Positions 1-9,532 of a stretch of DNA of 64,000 nucleotides are shown piece after piece. Within the stretch, counting starts at the first letter, position 1. Every line of letters starts with the position of its first letter. The DNA lies in contig CAZTXP010000020.1 of NCBI GenBank assembly GCA_964617355.1, positions 1-64,000 on the forward strand, read 5' to 3'. A program made the position numbers and the translations under genes. Below the pieces are notes generated by a model. The model did not search any database and was not told the origin of the DNA. It saw only the letters and a list, made by a program, of their open reading frames with translations. The stretch comes from CAZTDU01 sp964617355 (lineage in GTDB: Bacteria; Pseudomonadota; Gammaproteobacteria; Burkholderiales; SG8-39).

Positions 1-1
1 C

Positions 2-3000
2 TCGGGCCACGACCGGCTGCAGGAGAGCGCGGGCATCGACACCGTGTTCTTCGGCGGCGGGCTGCGGCGCGACGACGTGACCTTCCGGCAGAAGAGCTGG
101 AACACGCTGGAAGCCAGGATCCTCGCCACCGGCGAGACGCTCGACTTCGAATGGGGCAGCCTCGGTTCGGGCGGCCTGTCGCTGGGCGGCATCGAGGAGG
201 TGCTGTTCTCCGACGGGAGCCTCTGGACGCCGCAGGAGCTCGCGGCGGCGACGTCGAACGCCGATTCTCTGTGGGGCACGGCCGGCAACGATGTCATCGA
301 TGGCCTCGCAGGCGACGACACGATCGACGCGCTCGGCGGCAACGACGTTATCGCCGGCGGCGAGGGCAACGACCTCGTCCGCCCCGGCGCGGGCGACGAC
401 GTGATCGACGGCGGTGCGGGGGACGACACGATCGAGTCGAAGGCGTTCTTCCCCGCGAGCGGCGCGGACACCTACCGCTTCGGCTACGGCGACGGCGCGG
501 ACACGATCATCGACGCGGGTGCGTTCGGCACGGGTGCGGACACCATCCTCTTCAAGCCCGGCGTGCGGCCCGGGGATGTCTCCGCGACCAACGAGGGTCA
601 GGACCTCGTGATACGGCTCGCGGGGTCGACGGACCGCATCACGGTGAAGGACCACTTCGCCGTCGGCGGCGCCTTCGCCATCGAGCGGCTGGCGTTCGCC
701 GACGGCACCGTACTCCCGGTGGCGGACGTGGCGCGCGTGACGCTCGAGGGTACGCCCGGCGACGACAGCCTCCTGGCGTACGACGGATGGGCTACGCAGG
801 TGCGCGGGCGCGAGGGCAACGACGCCATCGCGGGCGGCTCGCTCGCCGATCGGCTCGACGGCGGCGAAGGCGACGACGTGATCACCGGTGGCGAGGGCAG
901 CGACATCCTGCTGGGCGGCGCCGGCGACGACCGGTTGCGCGACGCCGGAAGCGCGTTCGAAACCGAGGTCAACACGCTCGACGGCGGCGAGGGCAACGAC
1001 CGCCTGGAAGGCGGTCGATCCGACGATGTGCTGCTGGGCGGCGACGGTGATGACGTGCTCGCCGGCGGACATGGGTCCGACGTGTACATCGGGGGCAAGG
1101 GCAACGACCGGATCGAGGAGCCGCTGCAGCGCACCGACTACTCCCTCGGCGCCGACGTGTTCGTGTTCGGGCGCGGCGACGGGCACGACGTCGTCGCCGG
1201 TTCGAACGTGCTCGCCTCGCGCTGGCCGGATCTCCTTGGCCCGAATGGCGAACCGATCGTCCCGCCCGTGGCGATCGACGATGTGCTGCGCTTCGCGCCC
1301 GGAATCGCGCCCGGCGACGTGACGGTCGTCGCCGATCGCAGCGTGCCGCCGGGGCACTGGGGAGCGGCGAGCGCGAGGCTGGAGATCGCCGGCGACCCGT
1401 CGTCCTCCGTCACGCTGGAGGCCTTCATGGGGGCGTACCAGCAGAACGGCATGGTGCGCTTCTCGTCCGTGGGGCGGGTCGAGTTCGCCGACGGCACGGT
1501 CTGGACCGCGGGGGACCTTCACGACCGCGTGGTCTGGCGCGGCACCGATGGCGCCGACGTGATCTCGGCCGGGTATGGCCGCGACCTTGTGCTCGGCGAG
1601 GCTGGCGCCGACACGCTGTACGGCCTCGACGGCGATGACACCATCGTCGGCGGCGACGGCGACGACTTCATCCGTGGCGGCGAAGGCGCGGACGCGATCG
1701 ATGCCGGCGCGGGCGACGACCGCATCCGCGTCGGCGACGCCGGCAGCGACCGTGTCGATCCGGGCGCGGGGAACGACCGCATCGGGCACTTCGAGTTCGA
1801 GCGCGAGGAAGAACTCCTGCGCTACGGGCGCCCGTCGGAGCTGGCGGGCGACGTGACGATCCTCTTCGGTCCGGGCTACGGCCACGACGTCGTCGCACTC
1901 CCCAACGCGCGTGCGGACTCGAGCGACGTCGTGCGGCTCGCCCCGGGGCTTTCCCCGGGGGACGTGAAGCTCTCGCGCGAGGGCTCCGACCTGCTGCTGC
2001 GGCTCCCGGCCTCGGGCGACTCGCTGCGCGTGCGGCAGTGGTTCGCGGACTACGTGGGTGCCTGGGATGGCGTGCGCATCGAGCACCCGTACCGGGTCGA
2101 GTTCATCGAGTTCGCCGACGGCACGCGCTGGGACGCGGAGCGCATCCGCGACGAGGTGCTCGTCGGCACCGAGGCTGCCGAGCGACTCGTAGGCTACGCG
2201 ACCGGAGACCTGCTGGCGGGCCTGGGCGGCGACGACGTGCTCGAGGGCGGCGACGGCGACGACGTGCTCGATCCGGGCGCGGGCGACGACGTCGCTTCCG
2301 GCGCAGGCGGCGCCGACACCTTGCGCTTCGGGCATGGCGACGGCCACGACGTGTTCTTCGCCGGGCCAGGCGTGCAGGACACGGTCGAATTCAAGGCCGG
2401 GGTATCGCCGGATGACGTCGCGGTGCGGCGGGTCGAGGGCGGCGTCGCGTTCGTGCTGGCGGGCGGGGCCGACGTGCTGCGCGTCGCCGGCGATGCGCCG
2501 GTCGCGGTGCGCTTCGCCGATGGCTCGGTGTGGGACTTCGACGAAATCCGCGCACGCGCCGTGCGGGGCGGGGACGGCGACGACGTACTCGCGGGGTACG
2601 ACGACCGCGCCGACCAGGTGGTCGGCAGCGGCGGCGACGACGTGCTTGCGGGCGGCGGCGGAGACGACCGCTACGCCTACGCGCCGGGCGACGGCGCCGA
2701 CGTGGTGTTCGACGCCGGCGGCGAGAACGATGCCATCGTGTTCGGCGAGGGCATCGCGCTGGCCGACGTGGCGTTCGACTCCGACGGCGCCGACCTCGTG
2801 CTCTCGTTCGCCGGGGGCGGCGAGGTGCGCGTGCTCTCGGGCCTGTTCGAGCCGCTCGCGGACGGGGTGATGCCGCACGCGATCGAGCGCATCGAGTTCG
2901 CCGACGGTACCCGCCTCTCGCGCGAGGCCATCCTCGCGCGCGTGGATCGCAGCTTCGGCGCCGGTGCGATCTTCGGTACGGAAGCGAGCGAACGCATCGA

Positions 3001-6000
3001 CGGCAACGACCTCGACAACGAGATCCTGGCCCTCGAAGGCGACGATGTCGTCTACGGCGGCGCGGGCGATGACGCGATCGAAGGCGGCGGGGGCGACGAC
3101 ATCCTCGTGGGCGGGGCCGGCGACGACCGCCTCGAGGGTGGATCGGGCGCGAACACGTACCTCGTCGCCGAGGAGGACGGGTTCGACATCATCGTCGCGG
3201 GAGGCGACGTGCAGGGGCACCCGCGCCGCGACGATTTCGACGAGGCCTGGACCGCGCTGCAAGACCAGCTCCCGGAGATCGGCCAGGACGGCGCCGAAGC
3301 GTACGCCACCGACTTCTGGTACCAGGCCAGCATCGATGGCGACAGCGCATGGCCGGGCGAGATTCCCGACGCGATCCTCGATCCGCTGGTCGCGCTGCGC
3401 TTCGGCGCCTCGAACGAGGACGCGCTGGCGGCGCTCCACGCGCTGGAAGCCTGGCTGAACGAAGAGGTGACCGTCACCCACGGCGACGATTTCCCGGAGG
3501 CGGTGCAGGCGGCGCGCTCGCAGCTTGCCGCGCTCGAGGAATACGCCGACGACCAGAACTTCGTCGATTCGACGTGGCATCGCCAGACCGATGGCGGCTG
3601 GGTGGTGGGATTGCCGGAAGATCTGCTGGCCCCGCTGGTCGCGTTCCGCAACGGCGTGCCCGCGGGCGAGGCCAGGGCCGCGCTGCTCGCGTTGCAGGCG
3701 TGGCTCGACGCCGGCATAAGTGCCCCGGCCGACGATGCGGTGAGCATCGGCGTGGCCCTGGAGGATGTCTCGGTGCAGGTCACCGGCGGGCGCGTCGCGA
3801 TCGGCTGGTGGGGCGACAACGGCGTGCTGCTCGACGGCGGTGACTCGCTCGAGGGCGTCGGCGTCGAGCGCGTGGAGTTCGCGGGCGGCGTCAGCCTGAC
3901 ACTGCAGGAACTGGTCGATCTGGCCGGCGACGGGGTCGTCGGCGAGCAGGTGGGCACGGCCGGTGCCGACCGCCTTGCCGGCAGCGCCGCCGCCGACGCG
4001 ATTGCCGGTGGTGCCGACGACGACGGCATCGCCGCGATGGCAGGCGACGATCGCCTCGATGGCGGCGCGGGCGACGACCGGCTCGAGGCCGGCGCCGGGG
4101 ACGACCTGCTCCTCGGTGGAGAGGGCGACGACCTTCTCGCGGGCGGGGCGGGCGACGACTGGGTTGCCGGCGGCGCGGGCAGCGACGTCTACGCATTCGA
4201 CGCATACGAAGGCTTCGACGTCATCGACAGCATCGGCGACGGCTCGGGCACGGACACGCTTTCGCTCGGCGTCCTCGCGGGGCCGGATGCGACCTCGGCG
4301 TGGCTCGATGCCGCGGGGCGCCTGCATTTCGCCGTCGAAGAGGGGCATGCCGTCGTGCAGTGGGACGATCCCGCCGCGCCCGGGTCCGCGCTCCCCGGAC
4401 GGGAGTTGCACCGGCTGCAATTCGTCGACGTGGACGGCGCCGTGCGCGTGTTCGATCTCGAGGCCTTCGTCGATGCCCGGCGTGCACGGCTTGCCGCGGC
4501 CGACGCCGACCGACCGCTCGGGCTCGCGGCCACGGGGCTCGACGCGTTCGAAATCACCGGCCGTGTCGCGCCGGCGGGCGGCGACGTCGCGATCGCCTAC
4601 GCGCAGACGGGCAGCCTGTTCGAGGAGGCGTTCGTTGCAGCCAACGCACCGAGCGCAGGCGGCGACGCGCTCGTGGGGGGTGCGGAGGACGACGAGATCG
4701 ACGCAGGCGACGGCGACGACGTGGTCTCGGCAGGCGCCGGCGACGACCTGGTCGCGGGCGGCGGAGGTGCGGATGCCCTGGCCGGTGGCGCAGGCGCAGA
4801 CCTGCTCGAGGGCGGGTCCGGCGACGACCTGCTGGAGGGAGGCAGCGGCGACGACGTTCTCGCGGGCGGGGTTGGCGACGACATCGCGCGCGGCGGGGAA
4901 GGTTTCGACACCTACGTCTACGAGCGTGGCGACGGGGAGTTGTCGATCGAGGACGCCGGTGCGAATGCCCTGCGCTTCGGGCCCGGGATCCTGTTCGACG
5001 AACTCGTGCTGTCGCGCGAAGGGGCCGAGCTCGTCGTGCGGACGGCGGCGCCCGGCGACACGATCCGGGTGGCGGGATTCGACCCCGCGGATCCGCTCGG
5101 GAGCCTCGCGATCGCCGAATGGCGCTTCGACGAGGACGGCTCGTCCCACGACAGCGCCGCACTGCTGGAGCGCGGATTCACCCTCGAGGGCGGCGAGGGC
5201 GCGGATCCGCTGGAGGGCACGGCCCTCGTCGATCGCATCTCCGGCTTCGAAGGCGCGGACGCGCTGCAGGGCGGACCCGGAAACGACCGGCTCGACGGCG
5301 GCGAAGGCGCGGACACCTACCGGTTCGACGTGGGCGACGGCATCGACGTGCTTGTCGATCGCGAATCCGGCCTCGGTGCGAACACGGTGAGCTTCGCATC
5401 GGGCGTCGACCCCGCGTCGTTGTCCGTGTCGATGGATGCGGGTTCGCTCGTCGTCCGCTACGGCCCGGGCGGCGACGCGATCGTCACGCCGGACGTCGCC
5501 CTGGGCGATCTTGCGCGGCCGCTGCCTTTCGACACGATCCGTTTCGCGAACGGCACGCAGGTGTCGCTCGCAGCCATCGTCGACGGCGGCATCGAGATCC
5601 GCGGCAGCGCCGGTGACGACATGCTCGTCGGCGGCGCGGGCGCCGATACCTTCGCGGGGCTGGGCGGCACGGATCGCGCGGCGGGCGGAGCGGGCGACGA
5701 CCGCTACGTCTTCGCGGCAGGCACGCTGACCGTCTCGGATGCGGCCGGCACGAACGTGCTGGCGTTCGCGGATGCCGCATGGACGCCGCAGGGCGTCGTG
5801 CTCGCCTGGAACGCGGCGTCGCGCACGCTGGTCCTCTCGCACGAGTCCGCGCCCGGCACGGTGCATCTCGAAGGGTTCGACCCGGCCCGGCCCCTCGAGC
5901 GTCCCGCCATCGGGTCGGTCGAGTTCGCGAACGGGACGCGCCTGACGTTCGCCGAGCTGCTCGATCGCGGGGTGCGTCGCGACGGCACCGGCGACGACGA

Positions 6001-9000
6001 CGTCATCGAGGGCGGATCGCTGCGCGAGCGCATCTTCGCCGGCGACGGCGACGACGTGATCGATGCCGGTCCCGGCGGGGACTTCCTCGATGGCGGCGCG
6101 GGCGACGACTACTATCGCTACGACCGCGGCGACGGCGTGCTGACGATCGCCGACGAGCGTTCGACGGCGCCGGGCAATGCGCTCGGCTTCGGGCCGGGGA
6201 TCACGTTCGACGGGCTGCGTAACAGCCTGCGCTTCGAGCCCCCGGCGCCCGGATTCCCCGGTGCGCTGGTGATCGACCTCGGCGGCGGGGACCGGGTGCG
6301 CATCCTCGGCTTCGACCCGGCGAACGCATTGCTGGGCGAGCACGCCGTCGGCACCTTCGTGTTCGCCGACGGCACCACGGTCGGCTGGCAGGAACTGGTG
6401 TCGAGCACCTTCGTCGTGCAGGGCGACACCGGCGACGACGCGCTCGCCGGGACGGATATCGCGGATCGCCTCTACGGCTTCGAGGCGAACGACGAGCTTC
6501 GTTCGGGCGCCGGCGACGATACCCTCACCGGCGGTGCCGGCGACGATCTGCTCGTCGGCGGCGCGGGGTCGGACCTGTACGTATTCCAGCGCGGCGACGG
6601 TCGCGACACGCTGCGCGATGCGGCCACGACCGCGGAGCAGAACACGATCGCATTCGGAGACGGCGTCGGCCCCGAAGACCTCGCGTTCTCGCTCGAAGGC
6701 GACACGCTGACGATCGCGTATGGCCCGGGCGACGAGGTCGTCGTCGAGGACTTCGATCGCGCTTCGCCCGCGATCTCGGAGATCGCGTTCGCCGACGGCA
6801 CGCGCCTGTCGATCGACGCCGCACTGAACACGATCCCCACCATGGCCGCGTCGATCCCGGATGCGGGCGCGCAAGAGGACCAGCCGTTCTCGTTCGTGCT
6901 GCCCGCCGGAGCGTTTTCCGACGACGGGGCCCTGGCCTGGTCGGCGACGCTTGCCGGCGGTGCGGCGCTGCCGTCCTGGCTCGGGTTCGATCCCGCGACG
7001 CGGTCGTTCTCCGGCACGCCCGAGAATGCCGACGTCGGCGCGTTCGATGTTCGGGTCACGGCGACGGACGCGTTCGGCGCATCGGCGACGCAGACCTTCA
7101 CGCTGACGGTGGCGAACGCGAACGACGCACCGGCGCTGGCCATCGCGATACCGGACGTCCTCGTGCAGGAAGATGCACCCTTTGCTCTGTCGATCCCCGC
7201 CCGGATGTTCGTCGATGCCGATGTCGGCGACGCCCTCAAGCTGTCGGCGAGCCTCGCCGGCGGCGGTGCATTGCCGTCGTGGCTGTCGTTCGACGCCGCG
7301 AGCGGCACGTTCGAGGGTACGCCCGGCAACGAAGACGTCGGCGTCGTGGACGTGCGGGTCACCGCGACCGACGAGGCGGGCGTGCAGGCGCACCATGTGT
7401 TCGCGATCGCGGTGGTGAACGTGAACGACGCGCCGTTGGTCGACGTCGCGCCGGGCGCGCAGGTCGCGACCGAGGATGCCGCTTTCCATTTCGCGTTGCC
7501 GGACGGCACGATCACCGACGGCGACGACGGCGACGCGCTGGTCTACTTCGCGACGCGCTCCGACGGGTCGCCGCTCCCGGAATGGCTGTCCTTCGATCCG
7601 GATACGCTCGCGTTCTCCGGGACGCCGGCCAATGCAGATGTCGGCGACATGGTGGTCCGCGTCACCTCGGTAGACCGGGCGGGCGTCGCGGTCGCCGCGG
7701 AGTTCCCTCTGTCGGTGGCGAACACCAACGACGCGCCGGTTGCGTCGCGGGCGCTCGCGGATGCGATCGCCCTGGAGGACGAGGCCCTCGTGCTCGCGTT
7801 GCCCGCGGAGGCGTTCGCGGACGTGGACCTCGGCGATGCGATGGTGCTGTCGGCAAGCCTCGCCAGCGGCGGTGTGTTGCCGGCCTGGCTGTCGTTCGAC
7901 GCCGCCACGCGCACGTTCGCGGGCACGCCCGGCAACGAGCACGTCGGTTCCGTGCGCCTTCGCGTGACCGCGACCGACGCCGCCGGCGCGAGCGCCGATT
8001 CGGAGTTCACGCTCGACGTGCTGAATACCAACGATGCACCGTTCCTCGCGACGGCGCTCGGGGACCTGCAGTCGACCGCCGGGACGGCGCTCTCGTACAC
8101 CCTGCCGGCGACCGCGTTCGGCGATGTCGATCCCGGGGATACGCTCACCTATTCCGTCTCCCGGGAGGACGGCTCGGCGCTGCCGGGCTGGCTGGCATTC
8201 GATGCGGCGACTCGCACGCTGTCGAGCGTCGCGACCGAGGCCGGTGCTCTGGCTCTCCGGGTAACCGCCACGGATACGGCGGGGGCGAGCGCGACCGATA
8301 CGTTCACGCTCGATGTCGCCGCCTCGGATGGCGGCCTGACGGTGATCGGCACGGACGGCGACGACGTGCTCGCCGGCGGCCTCGGCGACGACCTCATCGA
8401 CGGGCGCGACGGGCGCGACCGGATGTCCGCAGGGCCGGGCGACGATACGTACTTCGTCGACGCGGGCTGCGGCGGTGCCGACCAGGTGATCGAGAACCCG
8501 GGCGAGGGCTACGACACCGTGCATGCCGAGGCGAGCTTCGTGCTGCCGGTGAACGTCGAGGAGCTGCACCTGCTCGGGCGTAGCGACCTCGAGGCGAAGG
8601 GCAATGCGGCGGACAACGTCCTCGTCGGGAACCGCGGGGACAACCGCCTGCGCGGCGAGGGCGGGGACGACCTGCTGCTCGACGATCGCGGCGACGACCT
8701 GCTGGAGGGCGGATCCGGCAACGACGTGCTCGATGGCGGCGCCGGCGACGACCAGCTGCGCGGCGGGTCGGGCAACGACCTCTATGTGCATGCGGTGGAT
8801 GGCGGCGACGACGTGATCGAGGATTCCGGCGGCGTCGACGTGCTGCGCTTCGGTGCAGGTATCGCGCCGACGGCGGTAAGCGTGCGGCGCCACGGGCACG
8901 ACCTTGTGCTCGATGCCGGACGCAACGGCCGCGTCACCGTGGAGGACTGGTTCGCCTCGGCGGCAAGGCGCGTGGAGCGTGTCGAGTTCGCCGACGGCAC

Positions 9001-9532
9001 CACGTGGGACGAGACGGCGATCCGCGATCGCGCCGGATCGCACGGCGACCATGGCCGCGACGACGATGGGGGTGCCGACTGCGGTCCGGCGTTTCGCGGC
9101 TCGGACCATGGGAATGAGCCGCGCGGCTTCGCCGGAGACCGGCACGACGGAGGTCATCACCGGGATCACGGGCACGGCGCCGGCCGCGGCGACGCGGTGC
9201 ACGACGCGATCACGGCGCGTCTCGCGCGCGGTGCGGCGTTCGACTTCACCGCGCTGGCCGCCTACCTCGCGCGCGAGTCCGGGGGCGGGTACGGAGCGAT
9301 GACCCCGGCGCAGATCGCGAACGGCTGGAAGGACGTGCAGGAACGCGTCGCGGGTCTTGCCGCCGAGGACGAATCCGCGCACGGCCACGATGCCTCCCCG
9401 GGCTGGCGCCCGCGCTTCTCGGACGGGGATGGCAGCCATGGCTGGGGCCATGCGGGCTCGACCGGGCGGCACGGTGCGGCCGGCGGCATGGACGCCTTCG
9501 CCGGGCTCGCCGAAGGATTCCGCCGCCTCTGA
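2..9532 (+). CDS. Giant RTX (hemolysin-type Ca-binding repeat) protein with Ig/cadherin-like domains, 5' partial
   Basis: The reading frame is open to the left window edge, so the N terminus is missing; at least 3,176 codons are present. Dozens of glycine/aspartate nonapeptides of the GGxGxDxLx type form calcium-binding beta-roll blocks from about nt 270 to 6560 and again at about 8340-8790. Between the blocks sit segments ending in FADGT-W/L-like signatures (for example near 1484, 2114, 2894, 6794 and 8987), typical of the hemolysin-related repeat family. Five Ig/cadherin-like modules of about 100 residues occupy roughly 6830-8330. A duplicated helical insert lies at 3229-3714. The last 160 residues are His/Gly/Asp-rich. 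Proteins of this build are secreted by type I systems as surface adhesins or exoproteins, and the HlyD gene overlapping its stop by one base fits. No protease or lipase catalytic motif is visible in this part. Adhesin is an inference. Confidence 0.9.
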   Translation, partial: SGHDRLQESAGIDTVFFGGGLRRDDVTFRQKSWNTLEARILATGETLDFEWGSLGSGGLSLGGIEEVLFSDGSLWTPQELAAATSNADSLWGTAGNDVIDGLAGDDTIDALGGNDVIAGGEGNDLVRPGAGDDVIDGGAGDDTIESKAFFPASGADTYRFGYGDGADTIIDAGAFGTGADTILFKPGVRPGDVSATNEGQDLVIRLAGSTDRITVKDHFAVGGAFAIERLAFADGTVLPVADVARVTLEGTPGDDSLLAYDGWATQVRGREGNDAIAGGSLADRLDGGEGDDVITGGEGSDILLGGAGDDRLRDAGSAFETEVNTLDGGEGNDRLEGGRSDDVLLGGDGDDVLAGGHGSDVYIGGKGNDRIEEPLQRTDYSLGADVFVFGRGDGHDVVAGSNVLASRWPDLLGPNGEPIVPPVAIDDVLRFAPGIAPGDVTVVADRSVPPGHWGAASARLEIAGDPSSSVTLEAFMGAYQQNGMVRFSSVGRVEFADGTVWTAGDLHDRVVWRGTDGADVISAGYGRDLVLGEAGADTLYGLDGDDTIVGGDGDDFIRGGEGADAIDAGAGDDRIRVGDAGSDRVDPGAGNDRIGHFEFEREEELLRYGRPSELAGDVTILFGPGYGHDVVALPNARADSSDVVRLAPGLSPGDVKLSREGSDLLLRLPASGDSLRVRQWFADYVGAWDGVRIEHPYRVEFIEFADGTRWDAERIRDEVLVGTEAAERLVGYATGDLLAGLGGDDVLEGGDGDDVLDPGAGDDVASGAGGADTLRFGHGDGHDVFFAGPGVQDTVEFKAGVSPDDVAVRRVEGGVAFVLAGGADVLRVAGDAPVAVRFADGSVWDFDEIRARAVRGGDGDDVLAGYDDRADQVVGSGGDDVLAGGGGDDRYAYAPGDGADVVFDAGGENDAIVFGEGIALADVAFDSDGADLVLSFAGGGEVRVLSGLFEPLADGVMPHAIERIEFADGTRLSREAILARVDRSFGAGAIFGTEASERIDGNDLDNEILALEGDDVVYGGAGDDAIEGGGGDDILVGGAGDDRLEGGSGANTYLVAEEDGFDIIVAGGDVQGHPRRDDFDEAWTALQDQLPEIGQDGAEAYATDFWYQASIDGDSAWPGEIPDAILDPLVALRFGASNEDALAALHALEAWLNEEVTVTHGDDFPEAVQAARSQLAALEEYADDQNFVDSTWHRQTDGGWVVGLPEDLLAPLVAFRNGVPAGEARAALLALQAWLDAGISAPADDAVSIGVALEDVSVQVTGGRVAIGWWGDNGVLLDGGDSLEGVGVERVEFAGGVSLTLQELVDLAGDGVVGEQVGTAGADRLAGSAAADAIAGGADDDGIAAMAGDDRLDGGAGDDRLEAGAGDDLLLGGEGDDLLAGGAGDDWVAGGAGSDVYAFDAYEGFDVIDSIGDGSGTDTLSLGVLAGPDATSAWLDAAGRLHFAVEEGHAVVQWDDPAAPGSALPGRELHRLQFVDVDGAVRVFDLEAFVDARRARLAAADADRPLGLAATGLDAFEITGRVAPAGGDVAIAYAQTGSLFEEAFVAANAPSAGGDALVGGAEDDEIDAGDGDDVVSAGAGDDLVAGGGGADALAGGAGADLLEGGSGDDLLEGGSGDDVLAGGVGDDIARGGEGFDTYVYERGDGELSIEDAGANALRFGPGILFDELVLSREGAELVVRTAAPGDTIRVAGFDPADPLGSLAIAEWRFDEDGSSHDSAALLERGFTLEGGEGADPLEGTALVDRISGFEGADALQGGPGNDRLDGGEGADTYRFDVGDGIDVLVDRESGLGANTVSFASGVDPASLSVSMDAGSLVVRYGPGGDAIVTPDVALGDLARPLPFDTIRFANGTQVSLAAIVDGGIEIRGSAGDDMLVGGAGADTFAGLGGTDRAAGGAGDDRYVFAAGTLTVSDAAGTNVLAFADAAWTPQGVVLAWNAASRTLVLSHESAPGTVHLEGFDPARPLERPAIGSVEFANGTRLTFAELLDRGVRRDGTGDDDVIEGGSLRERIFAGDGDDVIDAGPGGDFLDGGAGDDYYRYDRGDGVLTIADERSTAPGNALGFGPGITFDGLRNSLRFEPPAPGFPGALVIDLGGGDRVRILGFDPANALLGEHAVGTFVFADGTTVGWQELVSSTFVVQGDTGDDALAGTDIADRLYGFEANDELRSGAGDDTLTGGAGDDLLVGGAGSDLYVFQRGDGRDTLRDAATTAEQNTIAFGDGVGPEDLAFSLEGDTLTIAYGPGDEVVVEDFDRASPAISEIAFADGTRLSIDAALNTIPTMAASIPDAGAQEDQPFSFVLPAGAFSDDGALAWSATLAGGAALPSWLGFDPATRSFSGTPENADVGAFDVRVTATDAFGASATQTFTLTVANANDAPALAIAIPDVLVQEDAPFALSIPARMFVDADVGDALKLSASLAGGGALPSWLSFDAASGTFEGTPGNEDVGVVDVRVTATDEAGVQAHHVFAIAVVNVNDAPLVDVAPGAQVATEDAAFHFALPDGTITDGDDGDALVYFATRSDGSPLPEWLSFDPDTLAFSGTPANADVGDMVVRVTSVDRAGVAVAAEFPLSVANTNDAPVASRALADAIALEDEALVLALPAEAFADVDLGDAMVLSASLASGGVLPAWLSFDAATRTFAGTPGNEHVGSVRLRVTATDAAGASADSEFTLDVLNTNDAPFLATALGDLQSTAGTALSYTLPATAFGDVDPGDTLTYSVSREDGSALPGWLAFDAATRTLSSVATEAGALALRVTATDTAGASATDTFTLDVAASDGGLTVIGTDGDDVLAGGLGDDLIDGRDGRDRMSAGPGDDTYFVDAGCGGADQVIENPGEGYDTVHAEASFVLPVNVEELHLLGRSDLEAKGNAADNVLVGNRGDNRLRGEGGDDLLLDDRGDDLLEGGSGNDVLDGGAGDDQLRGGSGNDLYVHAVDGGDDVIEDSGGVDVLRFGAGIAPTAVSVRRHGHDLVLDAGRNGRVTVEDWFASAARRVERVEFADGTTWDETAIRDRAGSHGDHGRDDDGGADCGPAFRGSDHGNEPRGFAGDRHDGGHHRDHGHGAGRGDAVHDAITARLARGAAFDFTALAAYLARESGGGYGAMTPAQIANGWKDVQERVAGLAAEDESAHGHDASPGWRPRFSDGDGSHGWGHAGSTGRHGAAGGMDAFAGLAEGFRRL
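3229..3714 (+). repeat. Tandem duplication of a non-RTX helical module inside the RTX protein
   Basis: Two copies of an approximately 78-residue module, period about 255 bp, interrupt the calcium-binding repeats. Copy 1 covers about 3229-3466 and copy 2 about 3484-3714. Both open with Asp-Asp-Phe, share a PLVA-(L/F)-R-(F/N)-G core, and end in an amphipathic helix closing with A-W-L-(N/D). They lack glycine-aspartate nonapeptides. The duplication is read from the translated sequence; the function is unknown. Confidence 0.7.
6830..8330 (+). repeat. Five tandem Ig/cadherin-like (CADG/He_PIG type) domain repeats
   Basis: Five modules of about 100 residues recur with a period of about 302 bp. Each contains an LP-x-WL-x-FD signature, an F-x-GTP turn and a V-R-V-T-A/S-x-D strand. 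The first four close with N-x-NDAP linkers at about 7115, 7418, 7720 and 8021. The fifth module is more diverged and lacks the GTP turn. Such domains form extended stalks in large secreted adhesins. Confidence 0.8.

Noticed and set aside
270..6560. Repetitive DNA in the first 6.5 kb as a CRISPR-like or satellite array
   Set aside because: The repeats are protein-level glycine/aspartate nonapeptides with variable codons, not conserved DNA repeats with unique spacers.
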